This document shows, one piece after another, positions 10,694 through 22,120 of a DNA stretch of 64,000 nucleotides. The DNA is taken from assembly GCF_052857255.1 (NCBI RefSeq), contig NC_135497.1, positions 547,937,531 through 548,001,530 on the forward strand. The letters are read 5' to 3'. Both the position numbers and the translations under genes were made by a program. Within the stretch, counting starts at the first letter, position 1. Each line of letters starts with the position of its first letter. Under the pieces are notes generated by a model, which saw only the letters and a program-made list of their open reading frames with translations, made no database searches and was not told the origin of the DNA. This DNA comes from Amblyomma americanum (Eukaryota > Arthropoda > Arachnida > Ixodida > Ixodidae).

Positions 10694-13600
10694 GTGCCAA
10701 GGACTACCTGCAACGCAAGACCCAGGACAGAGGTGGCTATCGACAGCCTGAAAGTTACCGGTAAAGCTGACAAAGAGGCCAATTGTTCAGTGATGAATGA
10801 AACATTCCCTGCTCAATTGAGGAAAGTCACGATCACATGGAGCCCACAAATTTGCACCGCAGGAGGCCACCTCATTATGCCATCAGGAAGATGCACAGCA
10901 TGAGTGACTGTCAAAGGACATACCTATCCTGCATCTTCGTAGTGTTACAGCAATGTTCCCGCGACGTCATATTGGACATGGATTTTCTAAATGAACATTA
11001 GGTAATCATTGTCCTTTGATTCAAGCTCATCACTCTTTCAACGGACAAAGCCATTCCTTCGATGGCAACAATGGAGCAGCTTGTTGCCCTCAGTGTCGTC
11101 AATGAGCAAGTGAGCGTCCTACCCCGATCAAACATTATGGTCACTGTGGGTGCCACGGATGCCATGAACGTGGAAGCTGTCATCGAGGGGAACACAGTTG
11201 CTTCTGGAGAGAGGAATCAGCATCACAAGCAGCATTGCACATTTCTGCAATGGTCAAGTTGAAGTGCTGCTGACGAACTTCAGCGAAGAATACCGGCAAG
11301 TTAACAAAGGAACGATGATTGCTTTCTTCGAGGAACTATGCGACATTCGCGACACCTTCGCCCTTTCTGATTGAGTCCCTGAGGATTCACCAAAGGAAGA
11401 TCAAAAGCACGTCTTCGACATATACCCAGCCATGCCCCAGAACAAACAAGACCAGAATCGCAATCTGCTTCGAAGCTGGAGCGAGTGCTTCTTGTCATCA
11501 CCGAAGGTCCGACAAACACCAATTGCCAAGCATCGCATTATAACCGACCAGCACACCTGACCTCTCCGCCAAAGCCCCTACCGTGTGTCGCCGCAAGAAC
11601 GACAAGCCATCGGGTACCAAGTGGAAGAAATGCTTCGCAACGACATCATCCAGCCATCGAAGAGCCCCTGGGCGTCACTGTTTGTTCTAGTGAGGAAGAA
11701 AGACAGCGGACTTCGATTCTTCGTTGATTACCGCCACTTGAACAACATAATGAAGAAAATCTACCCCCTCCCCCGCATCAACGACACACTGGTCCGGCTT
11801 TGCAACGCCAAGTATTTCTTGTCGATGGACCTCAAGAGCAGCTACTGTCAAATTGAGGTCAATGAAAGAGATCGCGAGAAGACCGCATTCATCACTCTGG
11901 ATGGCCTCTTCGAGTTCAAGGTGATGCCATTTGGTCTCTGTTCCACGCCAGCAACATTCCAGCGAGTAATAGATATGGTGCTTGGAGGCCTGAAGTGATA
12001 GATTTGTCTAATATATTTAGATGACGTTGTTGTTTTTGCCCCGAACTTTGAAGAACACCTAAGAAGGCTTCACACAGTACTAGAGGCAATCAAGTCATCC
12101 AAGCTAACCTTAAAAGCAGAGAGGGGTCCACTTTGCCTATGATGAGCTGCTGTTTCTAGGACACATCGTTACGAAGGAGAGAGTACTCCCAGACCCGCAG
12201 AAAACAGCTGCTATGACACTGTTTTCACCGCCAGCCGATAAAAAACCTGTGCGCAGATTCTTTGGACCCAGTGCGTATTAACGACGATTTGTCAAGCACT
12301 TTTGCCAAGCTTCTGACCCAACTCACTAAGCCAGATGTGCCATTTAAATGGGATGCGCCGCAAGCAGAAGCCTTCGAGGAACTTTAGCGTTGTTTCCAGC
12401 CCCCACCGGTCTTCGCGCAATATAATGAACACGCCGAGACTGATATTCATACTGATGCAAGAGCGTGGGCCTAAGTGCCGTCCTCACTCAGAAAACATAC
12501 GGACTGGAGAAACTAATCGCATATGCTAGCCATTCCCTGTCCAAGGCCGAGGCTAACTATTCGACAACTGAGAAGGAGTGAATTGCCATCATCTGGGCTA
12601 CGTCGAAATTCCGCCCCTACCTTTACGGACCACCGTTCAAGGTGGTCAACGACCACCACGCGCTCTGCTGGCTTGCCAATTTGAAGGACCCCTCTGGCCG
12701 ACTCGCTCGATGGAGTCTGCGTCTCCAGGAGTTCGACGTCACCGTCGTTTACAAGTCTGGACGCAAGCACTCTGACGCCGATTGCCTCTCACGAGCCCCT
12801 GTAGATACACCGCCGCTGGACGACGATGAGGACGCCTTCCTAGGACCCATCAGCCCCAGCTCTTTTGCTCAGCAGCAACGCTCGGACCCCGGCTTAAAAC
12901 GCTTCATCGAGTACCTGGAAGGCAAGGTTTCTTCACCCCTCGCTTCATTCAAGTGAGGACTGTCTTCCTTCTGTGTACAGAATGATGTCCCCGTAAAGAA
13001 CTTCGCAGCGAGCAAAACAGCCTCCCTCCTTGTTGTGCCTTCATATCTCCACGAAGAAATTCTATATGCTTCCCACGACGAGCCAATAGCTGGACATCTC
13101 AGGTTTTCTCGCATCCTCCGCTGCATTCAAGACAAGTATTACTGGCCCTGACTGTCTGCCAATGTTGAACATTATGTGAAAACCTGCCGAGATTGTCAGC
13201 TACGAAAGACCCCTCCCACACGACCAGCAGGGTTTCTGAACCCCATTGAACCCCCCTCAAGGCACTTCCAACAGATCGCCATGGACTTGCTTAGCCCTTT
13301 TCCAACGTCAACGTCTGGAAATAAGTGGATCATCATAGCGACCGACTACCTGACCCTCTGCGCCGAAGCAAAAGCCCTACCGAATGGAACAGCAGCAGAA
13401 GTCACCAAAGTTTTCCTGTAATGCATTCTTCTGCTACACGGCACCCCCGATATGTTCATCAAAGACAGAGGAACAGCATTCACAGTGGAACTAATGCAAG
13501 CCATCCTGCGTTACAGCCAAACTCACCACCGGAGGACAACTGCATACCATCCACAGACTGACCGTCTGACGGAGCACCTAAACAAAACCATCGCCGACAT

Positions 13601-14110
13601 GCTCGCCATATATGTCGATGCCGAACACAAGACCTGGGACGCCATCCTGCCTTACGTCGTCTTCGCCTACAACACCGCAGTGCAGGAGACCACCCAGATG
13701 ACGCCTTTTAGGCTCCTCCATGCCAGGAAGGCTGCGACCACGCTAGGCACCATGCTGCCCAACGTTACCGAAGAAGAGAACGTCGACGTCACCGCCTACC
13801 TTCAACGCGCAGGAGCCCGAAGACTAGCCTGATTACAGATCAAAGACCAGCAGAGGACCGACGCCAGACGTTACAACCTACGAAGACGCAACCTGGAATA
13901 CAAGCCAGGTGACCGAGCCTGGGTTTGGACGCCCATTCGCCACCACGGATTGAGTGAAAAACTTTTGCGTTGCTATTTCAGGCTGTACAAGGTTCGTCAT
14001 CGACTAGGTGAAATGGACTATGAAGTCGGCCCTGAGAAAAAGACTGCATCCCAGCAACGCCACTTACGACCTGAAGGTGTCCATGTCGTCGGACTAAAGC
14101 CCTCTTTGCG
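10694..14110 (+). pseudogene. Gypsy pol pseudogene (PR-RT-RNase H-IN)
   Basis: A protease-like part (about 10740-11010) ends in a VILDMDFLNEH-type segment, but the D-T/S-G-A active site reads D-K-E-A. RT is open at 11585-11995 with FVDYRHLN and MPFGLCSTPATFQ; two adjacent stops (TGA TAG, 11996-12001) precede YLDD at 12014-12025. RNase H-like sequence covers about 12540-12830. Integrase starts near 13050 with an H-H-C-C zinc finger (C-R-D-C at about 13185), is cut by a stop before LSANVEHY, and has the catalytic region through FIKDRGTAF and YHPQTDRLTE up to 13830. A C-terminal part reaches about 14100. Many stops and frameshifts make it inactive. Confidence 0.8.
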
Positions 14111-14147
14111 TGCTGAAGGGCACTGTGTTTCCATTCTGGGAGCTTAT

Positions 14148-14496
14148 TGTGCACTGTTTGTTCATTCTTCAAAGCTGCCGGCATGTGGCTTTATCGCTTT
14201 GTTTGCGATGCAAGATGCGACCAGATTTACCTTGATTGATCGCATCCAGGCAGAGCTGATTCTACGTTGTTCCAGAATGTTGTGGTAGCTTGGCACGCCA
14301 TACCTCGAAAGTTCACTATCGGCTTAAAATTGAGCATGGCCGAGAGCGGCAGGCATTCTGTTCGTCGAGCCAAGCACGCTTGTTGCTATGCTGCCACTGA
14401 GCCATTGAGTTCTTTGTGGGCACAAGTCTGCCTAATAAAAGAGTTTCGTTTAGAAGTCTTTCTTGCTCTTTTCCTGTGTGCCGGACTACCGTCACA
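14148..14496 (+). repeat. Gypsy 3' LTR
   Basis: This is the downstream partner of the 8752-9100 repeat, including an AATAAA-like polyadenylation signal context (TAATAAAAGAG near 14434). It ends CCGTCACA at 14496, directly before hAT-A sequence resumes with GAATATTCG. Confidence 0.8.
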
Positions 14497-14544
14497 ATGT
14501 GACGAATATTCGAAATTTGAAATTTCAAGTATTCACACACCCTA

Positions 14545-14989
14545 CTTTCTATGAAAAAAAAAGAGGAAAAGATGATCACTAGGTTCTTTTAGGACAATAA
14601 AATAGGGTAATCCCACTGTTCAGCTGCACTTCAATCTCAGTGTGCTGCATTTTTGTTCACTTTCATTAGTTGGAAATTTGTGTTATTGTGAACTCTGTTG
14701 GCATCTCTGTGCAGTTTGAAGTAACAAGCTTTTACCGTATTTAAATTTGGCTGGAAACGTTGCAGGTAAGGCCTCTGAAACACAGAGGACAACCCCAAAG
14801 ATCTTATAAGCTATAGCGTATAGTTATGACTGTTTCAGAGTGATCTGGTTGCCTCTTGTATAGCATACAGATAGCGGCACGGCCATATGCTGCAGAAGTG
14901 GGAAAGGTATGTCATCGAGGCACCTTGTTCTTACTTCGTTTTTTTATTGTGTGCCTCAACCCCCCATTTCTAGATAAAGAGGAAAAAAG
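14545..14989. other. Spacer between two hAT-A copies
   Basis: This is about 445 bp of AT-rich intron sequence with no recognised feature. It begins with the right duplication of hAT-A copy 1 and ends with the left duplication of copy 2 (14982-14989, GAAAAAAG). Confidence 0.5.
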
Positions 14990-15099
14990 TAGGGGTTCAG
15001 TTCAGTTCAGATTTATTCCTTTAAGGCCCCCATTTCAGGGGGTGTTACATAAGGGGTGGGATTACATTTGTAGTGAGGAAAACAAACAGCGATGGTAAT

Positions 15100-17034
15100 T
15101 TAACATTGAAGGTGATCTGTTACGCTTTCTTGAAAAGCAGATGTTGAAGCGATGGCGACGATGTCATGGGGTAGGCCGTTCCAGTCCGTGGCTGCTCGAA
15201 GAAATAACGAAGCTGAAAACGTAGTAGTGCGTGATAGTGGGCGGGCAACTTGAAGGGGATGACTGGTGCGGTGAGATATGCGTGATGCGGCGGCGATATA
15301 CGGTGCTTGATTGAGAGAAGAATAAAAGAATTTGTGATAAAGGGTGAGGCTAGCAATGCGACGACGAAAAGAGAGGGGTGGCAGTCCGGATGTAGCTTTC
15401 AAGGATGAGACACTGACGTCATATGAGTATGAGGAATGAATGAATCGGGCAGCACGATTCTGCACAGCTTCCAATGCGGTGATTAGATATGCTTGTTGTG
15501 GGCTCCAGATGGGGGATGCATATTCTAATTTGGGTCTTATAAGTGATTTATACGTGAGCAATTTAACATTTGGTGGGGCAAGACGAAGGTGACGTTTTAG
15601 AAAACCGAGTGTTTTGTTTGATGCTGAAATGATGTTACCAATATGAACCTGCCATGATAGATTAGAAGAGAGGGTGACTCCTAGATATTTATATGATTGT
15701 ACTTGCTCAATCTGTGTGTTAGAAATTGAATAATGAAAGAGATATGGATTGTGACGACGAGTGAAGGACATGAGTTTACATTTAGTAGGATTGAGGGACA
15801 TTAGCCAGTTATCACACCAATTTAGTACGTTGTTAAGCTCTGTCTGAAGAGTGTATTGATCGTGACAGTTATTAATGGTGCGGTAAATAACACAATCATC
15901 TGCGAAAATTCGAATACTACAGGAAACATGCAGGGGCAAGTCGTTAATATATATTAAGAATAGGAGGGGACCGAGGACAGAACCTTGTGGGACCCCTGAA
16001 GTAACCGGGAGAGATGCAGACAGATGGCCGTTAAGATAGACTGACTGAGAACGGTTAGTTAGGAATTCTTCAATCCATTTGAGAGTATTAGGGGGTAGGT
16101 TCAGCTTTGAGAGCTTTAGTAATAGCCGGCGGTGGGGAACCTTGTCAAAAGCTTTGGCGAAATCAAGAAAGAGGGTGTCTGTCTGCATATTACGGTCTAG
16201 ATTAGTGTGCAAGTCGTGAAGGAAAAGCGCTAGTTGGGTTTCGCAAGAGAGGCCCTTACGAAACCCATGTTGTGAGGGGTGAAAGAAATGGTTTCGGTCC
16301 AAGAAGTTTACGATTTGTGAGTAGATGACATGTTCCATGATTTTATAAGGCACACTAGTCAATGAAATGGGGCGGTAATTCAAGGGCGAGTCTCTGTTAC
16401 CTGATTTGTAGACTGGAACGACCTTCCCCGTTTTCCAATCAAGAGGCAAAATTCCTGAGGAGAGTGGCTGTGAGAAAATGAGACATAAATATGATGCACA
16501 AATTGATTCTACGTTTTTCAATAGTTTTGAATTAATCAGGTCCATACCAGCTGATGATGAAAGGTTCATATTACGAATTATGGATGAAATGCCTTCTTCG
16601 ACGAACGTGACTGCCGGCATGGGGGTTTCTAAGTTAAAGGGTGGTAATTGTGAAAGTGCGTTGGGTTCGGTAGTGAACACAGATGTGAATGCATGGTTAA
16701 ATATTTCTGCGCAATCATGGTCAGTCACTGCTTCATGTGAATCATTCGTCAGTTTAATATCGGGAGGATGTGTTGGGTTTAAAACTTGCCAGAATTGCTT
16801 GGGGTTTCTTATAAGTAAGTTTGGTAAGTCATTGTGATAAAATGAGTACTTGGCGTTACGAACAGAAAGTAGGTATGATTTTTCGGCCTCGAAGTATTTT
16901 CCCCATGCGGCAGGCGTGTCGTTTCGTTTGGCGGTACGAAATAATCGTTTCTTTTTGTTTTCGAGTCGTTTTAAGTGCTGGGTAAACCATGGTTTATTGC
17001 GATTAGTATGAAAGGTAATCCTTGGTACGAACAT
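15100..17034 (-). CDS. LINE reverse transcriptase region (644 codons open)
   Basis: This is the RT half of a non-LTR element ORF2, which copies element RNA at a nicked target site. The frame is open for 644 codons from the first Met at 17034, but translation would begin in the upstream endonuclease. Visible motifs in order: [51 protein letters not shown], the catalytic FADD (IRIFADDCVI), then SYKYLGVTL and a C-terminal part with RAATDWNGLP, all typical of the CR1/L2/Jockey assemblage. Frame continuity with the endonuclease is broken by one indel near 17100. A functional allele elsewhere is plausible. Confidence 0.85.
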   Translation of the reverse strand: MFVPRITFHTNRNKPWFTQHLKRLENKKKRLFRTAKRNDTPAAWGKYFEAEKSYLLSVRNAKYSFYHNDLPNLLIRNPKQFWQVLNPTHPPDIKLTNDSHEAVTDHDCAEIFNHAFTSVFTTEPNALSQLPPFNLETPMPAVTFVEEGISSIIRNMNLSSSAGMDLINSKLLKNVESICASYLCLIFSQPLSSGILPLDWKTGKVVPVYKSGNRDSPLNYRPISLTSVPYKIMEHVIYSQIVNFLDRNHFFHPSQHGFRKGLSCETQLALFLHDLHTNLDRNMQTDTLFLDFAKAFDKVPHRRLLLKLSKLNLPPNTLKWIEEFLTNRSQSVYLNGHLSASLPVTSGVPQGSVLGPLLFLIYINDLPLHVSCSIRIFADDCVIYRTINNCHDQYTLQTELNNVLNWCDNWLMSLNPTKCKLMSFTRRHNPYLFHYSISNTQIEQVQSYKYLGVTLSSNLSWQVHIGNIISASNKTLGFLKRHLRLAPPNVKLLTYKSLIRPKLEYASPIWSPQQAYLITALEAVQNRAARFIHSSYSYDVSVSSLKATSGLPPLSFRRRIASLTLYHKFFYSSLNQAPYIAAASRISHRTSHPLQVARPLSRTTTFSASLFLRAATDWNGLPHDIVAIASTSAFQESVTDHLQC

Positions 17035-17066
17035 ATTAGTGAGATGATTTAATTTGTTTTTGAATA

Positions 17067-17945
17067 TCAGCCAGTTTTCATGAATTGAGCGAGTGTGAAA
17101 TGCGGATACGTATTCGGGAAAAATGTGTTAAGTTCTTCAGTTATTGCATTATAGTTACCCTTATCGTAGAGGTGTATCATTTTATCGGATGTCTGTTTTT
17201 GAGTCGAGGTAAATGAGAATAAAGCGTGCATGACTTTGTGATCGCTGATTTCAGGAAGGTAACTGATGGATGATACATTCTCGGGGCTGCTTGTTAGTAT
17301 CAGGTCGAGTGTGTTTGCTGATTCTCGTGAGACACGGGTTGGTTGGGAAATTAATTGAGTGAGGTTAAAATTTAAACAGACATCGATGAAGTTCTTCGCC
17401 TCTGCATGACATGTTATTGTGGAACTAGCTATGTTCTGCCAATCAATATCCGGGTAGTTAAAATCACCAAAAAGAAGAATACGGGCATTTGGATATGTGA
17501 AAACAAGTTTATGAAGGATGTTGTTCAGATGACGTGGGAAGTCTGGACTAGTCTGGGGGGGCCTGTAGCAAACGCCAAGCAGAACTGTTACGGGGGGAGC
17601 GCGACAGATGAGCCATATGGCTTCAATGTCGGATGCGACGTCAACAACAGAGCATGATATGCCTCGATGAATGGCAACGAGAACACCGCCCCCCCGTTTG
17701 CCTTTCCGATCGTTTCGATACACTTTGAAGTTGGGTAAATCGGCCAAAATTTCCGCATCCGTTACGTCACTATTTAGCCAAGTTTCTGTTAGTATTAGTA
17801 TGTTGCTTCCGGATGACGACATGATGTTTGATATGAGTTCGCGCTTTGGAAGAAGACTACGGATGTTAGTGAATATTATCGAAAACGAGAGAACATTGTG
17901 CGGTGGAGCGGGTCGACGATTTGTTAAAGTTTTGTGACGGGGCAA
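17067..17945 (-). pseudogene. LINE endonuclease region (292 codons), frameshifted end
   Basis: This is an apurinic-like endonuclease domain that nicks DNA for target-primed reverse transcription. Recognisable parts are TETWLNSDV near residue 54, RKGKRGGGVLVA, VCYRPP, LLFGDFNYPDIDW and LPEISDHKVMHALF, the last carrying the S-D-H triad end. The frame closes at 17067 after MKTG, while the neighbouring frame continues as SIHENWLIFKNK into the RT, so a single indel near 17096-17103 separates the two halves. The start Met at 17945 is only the first in this frame. No ORF1 remains upstream. Confidence 0.8.
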
Positions 17946-19614
17946 TTGCTATGCTATTTCCTTAACGGTTTGGGATGATGCATCAAATACATAGTGTTTT
18001 GAGCCGAATATTCGAAATTTCGAATACGAATCGAATATGTTTAATATTCGAGTCATATTCGAGAATTTCCGAATACTCACCAGCGATTGTATACTGCGCA
18101 GACTTTCATAAATTCGACCATGGCAAAACCACAATATGCTGGCAAATTAGCCGATGATCGAGTTAAAAATTCTAGGAAAACAATACAGAGGACCTATTCC
18201 CTTCCTTCTCCGTCGTTTATCACGCGGACCGATCGCATTCCGACGCCGCTAGGCTTGACCTCGTAAGAATTTCCACAAGTGGACTTTTCCACATATCACC
18301 CGTGTTGCGAACAAGATGGCCGGCGGCCCGCATCGAACAATCGCAACGAGAAATCGCACTTTTTTTTTAATCCTTCCGTAATACCTTACATATTTAATGC
18401 CCACATCCGAAGAATGCGTCCTGTCGCCTTCATAACTCTCTGAGCGTGACCTCCGCCATCTCGTTTTCGTAAACTACGCTATGCAGGAAAGCCTACTTGT
18501 GGAATGTCGCGGGAGCCTCCTGAAGGGGCGCGTCGAGTTGACACAATAGGGCTAGCGATCCTGTAAAAATCCCTCCTATTGCATGGTGCGTTGTAACCCA
18601 CGCACCTCTTTAGTGGGCATAACGGCAGGCGTGACAACGATCGGAAGGCCCCTGTCGCTAGGTCAAAAAAATAACCTTTCCGCGTAGTTTCATTTTCTGA
18701 GCTTCGCCGCTGCCCCACGGCAACTGCAACTGTTTGCCCGCGCATTCGCCGGTAGTCCAATCCCACCTCCGCGCTGCTTTCAGACACTGGCATCGCAGGT
18801 TATTTCCTTTTCCTTTTAGAAACCGTCTCGTCGGAACTTTTTAGAAACCGTCTCGCCGTTCCGACACCAGTGTGTTCCATGGCCCCTTGCTTGCATTTGT
18901 GTTGCTCTTCAAGCACACTAAAACAGGCGGCTCATCACGGGCTTATAGATGTTAGCGCGATGAAGCCGCCTCATAAGGCCTTACTGCATCTTCACATTTT
19001 CAGGGGGGTGGGGTGGGGGGGGGGGGGGGGGGTCACGGTTAATTTTATAAACCGAGGCCTTTGGATGAACCGGGCATTTCTTCCGGTCCCTTGAACTCCA
19101 AATGAATGAGGTTTTACTATTCATCATATTATTTTTTGTTGCCAGTTTTGTCATTTTATGGTTTTTGTTTTGCATGACCTCATTATAGTTTGGATACTGT
19201 TATGCTGTCTAATCAAAAAGGATACATTTCTGTGCACATCATTTTTTTTTTATATGGTGCTGAGGCAGTCTAGTTTTGTTTATTTTAGTTTCAAAGACCA
19301 TACACTATTTTGAAAAATATAAGGGCAACAACATTTGCTTGTTTATCATGTTCTGAAATTTTTTTTTGTCCTGAACAGATATTCAACTCGATATTCGAAG
19401 CCATTTTTTCTTCATATTCATATTCGATTCGTAGTCAAAAATTTCAATATTTGCACACCCCTAGAATAAAGCAAGCAAATAACTACAGCAGTGATCACTG
19501 ACATTGCCTTGTGTTGAAGAAGTAAGCAAGAACTTCTTGACCACTCTGGATGTTATGTTCCAGTCAGTAACTTTTGCTCATAAAAGGGTGATAGTTTGGG
19601 CTATTGGGTAATTC

Positions 19615-19718
19615 ACATGAGGTTCCATAGCGCAAAAAGGAGGGACGCAACAGAACACAATCGCTTTAGTGCCTGTGTTCTGTCATGTTCCTGCTCTTTG
19701 CGCTAGGGAACCTCGTGT
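19615..19718. repeat. 104-bp palindromic MITE-like element
   Basis: The left half starting ACATGAGGTTCCATAGCGCA (19615) is the reverse complement, with few mismatches, of the right half ending GCGCTAGGGAACCTCGTGT (19718). The arms are about 45 bp with almost no loop. The centre carries GAACACAATCGC / GCCTGTGTTC. It can form a strong hairpin and probably is a tiny foldback insertion; 19472-19614 and 19719-20008 hold nothing else. Confidence 0.65.
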
Positions 19719-20008
19719 TCATAAAATGTTTGCTCTGCTTTTCAGTTACCCTACTCTTGTGTACTGTGCGTAAGCCCCACACTTGCTTAAACCCCAGCAC
19801 CACACTTGAGTTCTGTTATCTCTAATTATCTCTGGTGCTCTCCAATTCGTCTTTAATAAGTGGCACCACCTTCATCTGCAGGGTGCCATGCCCATGTTTG
19901 CGCAGTGTGAATGCAGCTACAGTCGCGTGGATAGTTGATGCCCGCTCCAAGATGGGTGTGCATGGTTTTTGATGTGGAGGTGAATGACATCTACTGTTTT
20001 GCCTCCAG

Positions 20009-20144
20009 GCTTCACTACTGCTGTCATCTGGAAACGACGGTTTACTGCGTTTCTGGAAGCTGGAAGGCCAGAAGTGCGAACTTATATCCGTCTTTCGCAG
20101 GCACCAATCTGGTATCAACGCCCTTGATGCATTTCCTATGCAAG
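20009..20144 (+). CDS. WDR6: WDR6-like gene, internal exon with WD repeat
   Basis: The exon is bounded by an acceptor (TGTTTTGCCTCCAG) and a donor (GTGAGA). It starts in phase 0 and ends after one base of a split codon. It encodes a typical WD blade: ASLLLSSGNDGLLRFWKLEG, then HQSGINALDAFP, which begins the next blade. From family knowledge, vertebrate WDR6 has the same order here (a DG-x-L-x-FW strand followed by H-x-x-GIN-x-L), which is the main basis for the name. It lies about 18 kb after the previous exon and 27 kb before the next, yet all splice phases agree. No disruption is seen, so it is probably functional. Another WD-repeat protein remains possible. Confidence 0.78.
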
Positions 20145-20690
20145 GTGAGAGCCTCTGCAATTTTTTTTTTTCTTCCATCATGTGCATTTGTGTAGTACAA
20201 TACCAAAAACATTTTTCCACTGTTTACACATCTTGGGGAACTCTGAACATTGTGTTTTTGTTTAGGTAGGACGTGGCAATTAAAATTATTTTAGCTATTT
20301 TTGCACAGCACTTGTGAAACTTGGTGTAGATATGTCACTGATTGTGCCACCATGAGAATATAAGTCAGTTTTTAGATGACCTTTACACTTTTCATTTAAA
20401 TAAATTCACATCTGCATAAAGTCATTTCAACTTTAATTTACCAAATAAGTGAAATTTCTGGTCATTTATATATCAATAAACTCACAAAGATTTGTTCTAT
20501 GTGACATAACCATGCAAGAAAAAAGAAAAACTTTACTCCATGTGTTGGTGTGACGTCCATTTATTTATTTTTATGGGTTCCTACTGTGCCCTGCTCAGCA
20601 TTAGTGTAGGAAGGTGTGAAACACTATGAAAAGTAGACATTCTGTTTAATATACAAAATGCATTCATAATACAACTTGAAAACATTAATG
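20145..20690. other. Intron 2 start, nothing recognised
   Basis: AT-rich intron sequence follows the donor at 20145. No exon or bounded repeat was recognised. Confidence 0.5.
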
Positions 20691-21682
20691 CAGTTAAACC
20701 TGGTTATAACGAAATTGAAAAAAGTCCAAGATTTTTCATTACATCCAGGTTTTTGTTACATGCAGTTTTCGCGAGAATCCTTTTAGATGAGATTGTTATT
20801 ATCAGTGGGGACGCGACGGGTGTTGTTTATTGAACCAAGAGTCGAAAGGGCACTGCCGAACGGAAACCAAAATAAGAAATTAATGTAGGTGAAATCACCT
20901 TGAAAATGCTTACAGCAAACAGCGTTACTCATGGAGAAACGTTTAGCAGCCGCCGCCATCTCTGCTGCGGCTCACGCAACGCCGTTACGAGTGGGGTGGG
21001 GAGGGTGGGGGAGGCGGCCGGGGGCGCTACGGCCAAGCTAGAGAAGAGCATGCAGCCATGCCACCGCCATAGACCGAATGCGGAGGCATGTGCTTCCACC
21101 GGCATGTTCCCTCTGTCTGTCTTCTCCTTACTGTTACGCTAGGAAATGGACTCCTCACCTTGCGTCACCTGCACTTTCCACCGTTCCTGCTCCCAAGGCA
21201 CAAGAGCTATCAACACCGGAATCATGCAACTGCATGGTGGCGATGGCCGTGCACTTCTCATGTCGTTTCTTTTGTTTGCTATGTGCTATTATTTTTCGCT
21301 GTTTTTAAGCATGAGCTGTTGTAATGCCACATGGTATGATATTCTAAAAGAGAAAGCACCAGAGTTGCGCCTACGGTGCTGGAGCACGGTGCGTTGTGTC
21401 AACTGCGGTCGCTCGTTGCGATCGGCTTTCCTTTCATGTCAATTTCATGCTTTATCTTCACGAAACTTTCGCATGGTTTTGCCAAATTTAGAGTAACTCA
21501 GCACTAGCCAACAGATAGATGGCATAGCCAGTTCATTATATCAAGGTCAACCACTGCAACACTTTTTTGTTACATGGAGGTGTCAAATACACGCGCTTCA
21601 ATGGGGGCAGCATTGGGGAATTGAGAAACTGTGATATCAAGGAATTCGCTATATGGAGGCTCATTACATCTAAGTCTTACTG
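20691..21682. mobile_element. Tigger-like non-autonomous element, about 1 kb
   Basis: The left end CAGTTAAACCTGGTTATAAC (20691) and the inverted right end (CATTACATCTAAGTCTTACTG, closing at 21682) agree at about two-thirds of positions over 22 bp. Subterminal phrases such as TTCATTATATCAAGG and GATATCAAGG recur near the right end, as in many Tigger derivatives. TA precedes the left end (TAATG|CAG). Internal open frames (up to 116 codons) resemble no transposase. Confidence 0.5.
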
Positions 21683-22120
21683 TGCAACAATTCATTGATG
21701 TCAAGGTTTATAAATATGGTCATGTAACAACGTTAAAAAGGACGGAGAAGGCGCGTCGACAATTATGCGTCGTTTCATACATCAGGTGCAACACTGGGAA
21801 AGGTACGGAAGTTGTCTGCATGAAAAAATTAAGGAAGGCTTGCTACTCCACATTTGTTCTGTGGCTGAGTATTCTAAGGCATGAGAAAGTGACAGTGTGT
21901 CGTCAGCAGTAAGAGTGCATTTATTCGAGCTCATGGTCCGCAGGCAAAGCAATTATTATTTTTCGTTCACCAGAAGGAACGCACTACTTTTTGATTGCAG
22001 ATGGAGGCAGCGCAAACAAGAGTGCTAGCTTTGACAGCGTTGCACCTGATGTATGAAACAGAGTATAGATCTGGCGAACAGCTCCTGTCTTGTTTAGTTT
22101 GATGGAAAAAGGAAAATTTG
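21683..22120. other. Intron sequence, nothing recognised
   Basis: No supported feature. The bases AAAATTTG at 22113-22120 are the left duplication of hAT-A copy 3. Confidence 0.5.

Larger units (their letters stand above)
8752..14496 (+). mobile_element. Gypsy-type LTR retrotransposon, decayed
   Basis: Two related direct repeats (about 8752-9100 and 14148-14496, both about 349 bp) enclose gag- and pol-like sequence in the order gag, protease, RT, RNase H, integrase, which is the Gypsy (Metaviridae) order. The LTRs differ at many positions, so the insertion is old, and every coding domain carries stops or frameshifts. A primer-binding site may start at 9108 (TGGTGGAGATGCTGGG). The polypurine tract and the target-site duplication are not clear, so outer limits are approximate. 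It interrupts hAT-A copy 1. Confidence 0.85.
7327..14544 (+). mobile_element. hAT-A copy 1, non-autonomous hAT-like, split by Gypsy
   Basis: The left end TAGGGGTGTGCGAATATTG (7327) and right end ATTCACACACCCTA (to 14544) form inverted termini of the hAT type. The flanking octamers TTTTTTAT (7319-7326) and CTTTCTAT (14545-14552) agree at 6 of 8 positions, consistent with an old 8-bp duplication. Without the Gypsy insertion (about 8752-14496) the element is about 1.47 kb. Interior landmarks include a GAATATTCG-rich zone near 8650-8740 and a segment near 8130-8270. Both recur in copies 2 and 3. No hAT transposase was found, so movement would need a partner enzyme. Confidence 0.75.
14996..17995 (-). 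mobile_element. CR1/L2-like LINE, 5'-truncated, one frameshift
   Basis: The element is read on the minus strand. The 3' end is the pentamer run TTCAGTTCAGTTCAG on the + strand at 14996-15010, typical of LINEs that end in a short microsatellite. Going upstream follow the 3' UTR, RT gene and endonuclease gene. There is no ORF1, and the left-hand part is lost where hAT-A sequence begins near 17998. Endonuclease and RT domains are open apart from one frameshift between them near 17100, so this is among the youngest-looking coding elements in the window. A short 3' tail of the same family lies at 32776-32840. Confidence 0.85.
14990..19463 (-). mobile_element. hAT-A copy 2, split by a CR1/L2-like LINE
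   Basis: The element lies in minus orientation. Its 5' terminus is at the right (ATTTGCACACCCCTA, to 19463), and its other end survives as TAGGGG at 14990-14995 before the LINE. Flanks GAAAAAAG (14982-14989) and GAATAAAG (19464-19471) match at 7 of 8 positions. Interior sequence from about 17998 to 19463 mirrors copy 1: a GAATATTCG-rich zone, a segment with CCACATATCAC, and a segment with GTTGTAACCCACGCACCTC. A G-rich run lies at about 19003-19031. No transposase is encoded. Confidence 0.78.

Noticed and set aside
17406..17937. Plus-strand frames within the LINE endonuclease region
   Set aside because: Antisense to clear endonuclease motifs on the minus strand.
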